This document shows positions 14,313 to 16,029 of a stretch of 16,029 bases of DNA, piece after piece. How positions within the stretch are numbered: position 1 is the stretch's first letter; each line of letters opens with the position of its first letter. The stretch comes from Candidatus Scatosoma pullistercoris (GTDB lineage Bacteria; Bacillota; Clostridia; Christensenellales; Borkfalkiaceae): contig DVMZ01000004.1 in assembly GCA_018714725.1 (NCBI GenBank), positions 1 to 16,029 of the forward strand. The letters are read 5' to 3'. Under the pieces are notes generated by a model. That model worked only from the letters and a program-made list of their open reading frames with translations. It ran no database searches and was not told the DNA's origin. A program made the position numbers and the translations under genes.

Positions 14313-15305
14313 ATGAAAAAGATACTGATGATTGCGACGGGCGGGACGATCGCTTCCCGCGGCGGCGCGGAGGGGCTGGAACCGGGGCTTACGCCCGAAG
14401 AACTTTTAAGCATGGTTCCTGAAATCCGGGAATTCTGCACCCCCGATTCCGTCCAGATTTTCAACATTGACAGCACCAATATTACGCCGGAACACTGGGT
14501 CCGGATCGCCGAAATCATACGGGACAAATACGATGAATACGACGGTTTTGTCATCTGTCACGGTACGGACACAATGGCATACACGGCCGCGGTGCTCTCG
14601 TACATGGTGCAGCATTCTCCCAAGCCGATTGTGCTGACGGGCTCGCAAAAACCCATTGACCGGGAGGATACGGACGGAAGAATCAATCTCCGCGACAGTT
14701 TTCTGTATGCGTCTTCGGAAAAGGCCTGCGATGTGGTGATTGTTTTTCAGGGCAAGGTGATTGCCGGAACGCGCGCAAAAAAAATCCGGACAAAGAGCTA
14801 TAATGCGTTTGACAGTGTGGATTTTCCCGAATTGGCGCGTATACGCGACGGAAAGGTCATCACTTATATCACAACGCCCAAAAGTGAAAAACCCGAGTTT
14901 TCTCTCCGCCTGAACAGGCGGGTCGGGCTCATCAGTCTGACGCCCGGCATGGACAGCGAGTTGCTGGACGTATGTTTTCGTCTCAATGACGCGGTGGTGC
15001 TTTCCGGTTACGGCACGGGCGGCATCCCGGACGGGGAGTATTACGGGTTTTACGATGTGATCGGGAAATGGCAGGATAAGGGAAAGACGCTCGTCGTCAC
15101 GACGCAGGTGCAGAGCGAGGGCAGCGATATGAGTATTTATCGCGTGGGCCGCGGCCTGAAAAACCGCTTCTCCCTGCTCGAGAGCTATGACATGACCTAC
15201 GAGAGCATTCTCGCAAAACTCATGTGGATTCTGGCACAGACGAAGGCCCCGGAAAAAATCCGGGAATTGTTCTATCAGAGCGTCAATTACGATCTGATCG
15301 GCTGA
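14313..15305 (+). CDS. ansA: Type I (cytoplasmic) L-asparaginase
   Basis: A 330-residue protein of typical AnsA length (E. coli AnsA 338) that hydrolyses L-asparagine to aspartate and ammonia. The first catalytic threonine block is ATGGTIAS at residues 8-15. The second block, CHGTDTMAY, lies around residues 84-92 and is followed by VLTGSQKPI carrying the conserved lysine region nearby. No signal peptide is present, supporting the cytoplasmic type I rather than the secreted type II enzyme. The start follows AAAGGG at short spacing. It has its own strong promoter and is followed after 57 bases by a peptidase gene; peptide breakdown plus asparagine deamidation would fit amino-acid use, but a functional link is inference. 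Confidence 0.95.
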   Translation: MKKILMIATGGTIASRGGAEGLEPGLTPEELLSMVPEIREFCTPDSVQIFNIDSTNITPEHWVRIAEIIRDKYDEYDGFVICHGTDTMAYTAAVLSYMVQHSPKPIVLTGSQKPIDREDTDGRINLRDSFLYASSEKACDVVIVFQGKVIAGTRAKKIRTKSYNAFDSVDFPELARIRDGKVITYITTPKSEKPEFSLRLNRRVGLISLTPGMDSELLDVCFRLNDAVVLSGYGTGGIPDGEYYGFYDVIGKWQDKGKTLVVTTQVQSEGSDMSIYRVGRGLKNRFSLLESYDMTYESILAKLMWILAQTKAPEKIRELFYQSVNYDLIG

Positions 15306-15362
15306 GCGGGATATACGTCCGGGCAGAAAAGACGGACAGGAGTTTACAGTCAGGAGTATTCT

Positions 15363-16029
15363 ATGAAAGAGTTTACGACATTCGGAGAAATCCGTTATGA
15401 ACGGCCGGATTTTGAAGCGTTGAAAAATTTTTACATTGCGCTCAACGAAAAAGTTCAGAACGCAAATAGCTATGAAAAAGTCAAAGCCTGTATCCAGGAA
15501 GGCGAGGCCTATTCCGCCCGCGTTTCGACGATGACGACGGTGGCCTCTATCCGCCATACGCTGGACACGTCGGACAAATTCTACGAGGAGGAGGATCGGT
15601 ACATCAACCTCCGGTCCCCGGAAGTGATGCCCTATTTTCAGGCGTTTTCCGTTTCGCTCCTCAACAGTCCTTTCCGGAAGGACATCGACGTGGAATACGG
15701 AGACTTTTTCCTGAAAAGCGTAAAATTGGGGGTGGACAGCTTTTCGGAAAAGAATATTTCTCTCATGCAGGAAGAGAACGAACTGGTAGATCGCTATCAG
15801 AGAATTATGGCGGCCTGCAAAATTCCGTTCAACGGAGAGACCTGCAATCTGTACGGCATCCGGAAATATTTTTCTTCGCCCGATCGTGAGGTCAGAAAGT
15901 CGGCGTGGAAGAAATATTCCGAATTTTTCGCCGAACACGAGCGGGAAATGGAGGAAATTTTCGACAAACTCGTAAAAATCCGCAACGAGATGGGGCGGAA
16001 CATGGGTTTTGACAATTTTGTCCGGCTCG
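15363..16029 (+). CDS. M3-family oligoendopeptidase, N-terminal part (cut by window end)
   Basis: An open frame from ATG 15363 runs to the last base with no stop, giving 222 residues plus one base. The ATG follows CAGGAG at 6 bases. The sequence fits the N-terminal helical region of PepF/M3-type oligoendopeptidases: TFGEIRYERPDFEAL at the start, DTSDKFYEEEDRY near residues 70-83, and FSSPDREVRKSAWKKYSEFF around 175-195, then IRNEMGRNMGFDNFV at the edge, which in this family precedes the catalytic domain. The zinc motif HExxH lies beyond the window and cannot be checked. Members cleave short cytoplasmic peptides. It may be cotranscribed with ansA, as only a weak 5-bp hairpin lies in the 57-base gap. 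Confidence 0.9.
   Translation, partial: MKEFTTFGEIRYERPDFEALKNFYIALNEKVQNANSYEKVKACIQEGEAYSARVSTMTTVASIRHTLDTSDKFYEEEDRYINLRSPEVMPYFQAFSVSLLNSPFRKDIDVEYGDFFLKSVKLGVDSFSEKNISLMQEENELVDRYQRIMAACKIPFNGETCNLYGIRKYFSSPDREVRKSAWKKYSEFFAEHEREMEEIFDKLVKIRNEMGRNMGFDNFVRL

Overview
The window looks like chromosomal DNA from an anaerobic, endospore-forming member of the Bacillota (class Clostridia), probably one of the fairly GC-rich uncultured gut lineages. The evidence is a clear full-length SpoIVA (spore coat ATPase), RNase J, an AnsA-type asparaginase, an M3 oligoendopeptidase and a TrmR plus U32-peptidase tRNA-modification pair. All genes are on the + strand. There are no rRNA or tRNA genes, CRISPR arrays, insertion sequences or phage genes, so this is core-like chromosome rather than a mobile island.

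Layout. (1) 1-4679: the tail of an unrecognised gene, a SAM-dependent methyltransferase, the redox chaperone Hsp33 (hslO), a long TPR-type protein and an all-helical protein of unknown function. Spacing is short from the methyltransferase through the TPR gene, which suggests one transcription unit. (2) 4680-6529: a terminator-like hairpin overlaps a candidate sporulation (sigma-E-like) promoter ahead of spoIVA. Downstream is a 55-residue small protein with its own sporulation-type promoter. (3) 6530-7117: a 588-base gap with two strong GC hairpins, an AT-rich terminator-like hairpin, two good sigma-A promoters and a potentially structured RNA between them. (4) 7118-10126: a 1002-residue repeat protein with about 18 [IV]DY repeats, tandem DNA repeats, an acidic Glu/Ala segment and a distinct C-terminal domain. 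(5) 10226-14119: RNase J with a long basic N-terminal extension, then trmR and trhP, which are translationally coupled and should together make 5-methoxyuridine at the tRNA wobble position. (6) 14120-16029: a strong GC hairpin, a near-consensus sigma-A promoter, ansA, and the start of an M3 oligoendopeptidase cut by the window end.

The least explained parts are the repeat protein with its promoter/leader region, the small protein after spoIVA, and the promoter-inside-terminator arrangement before spoIVA. The housekeeping genes are called with high confidence. The regulatory sites come from reading motifs by eye and are hypotheses.
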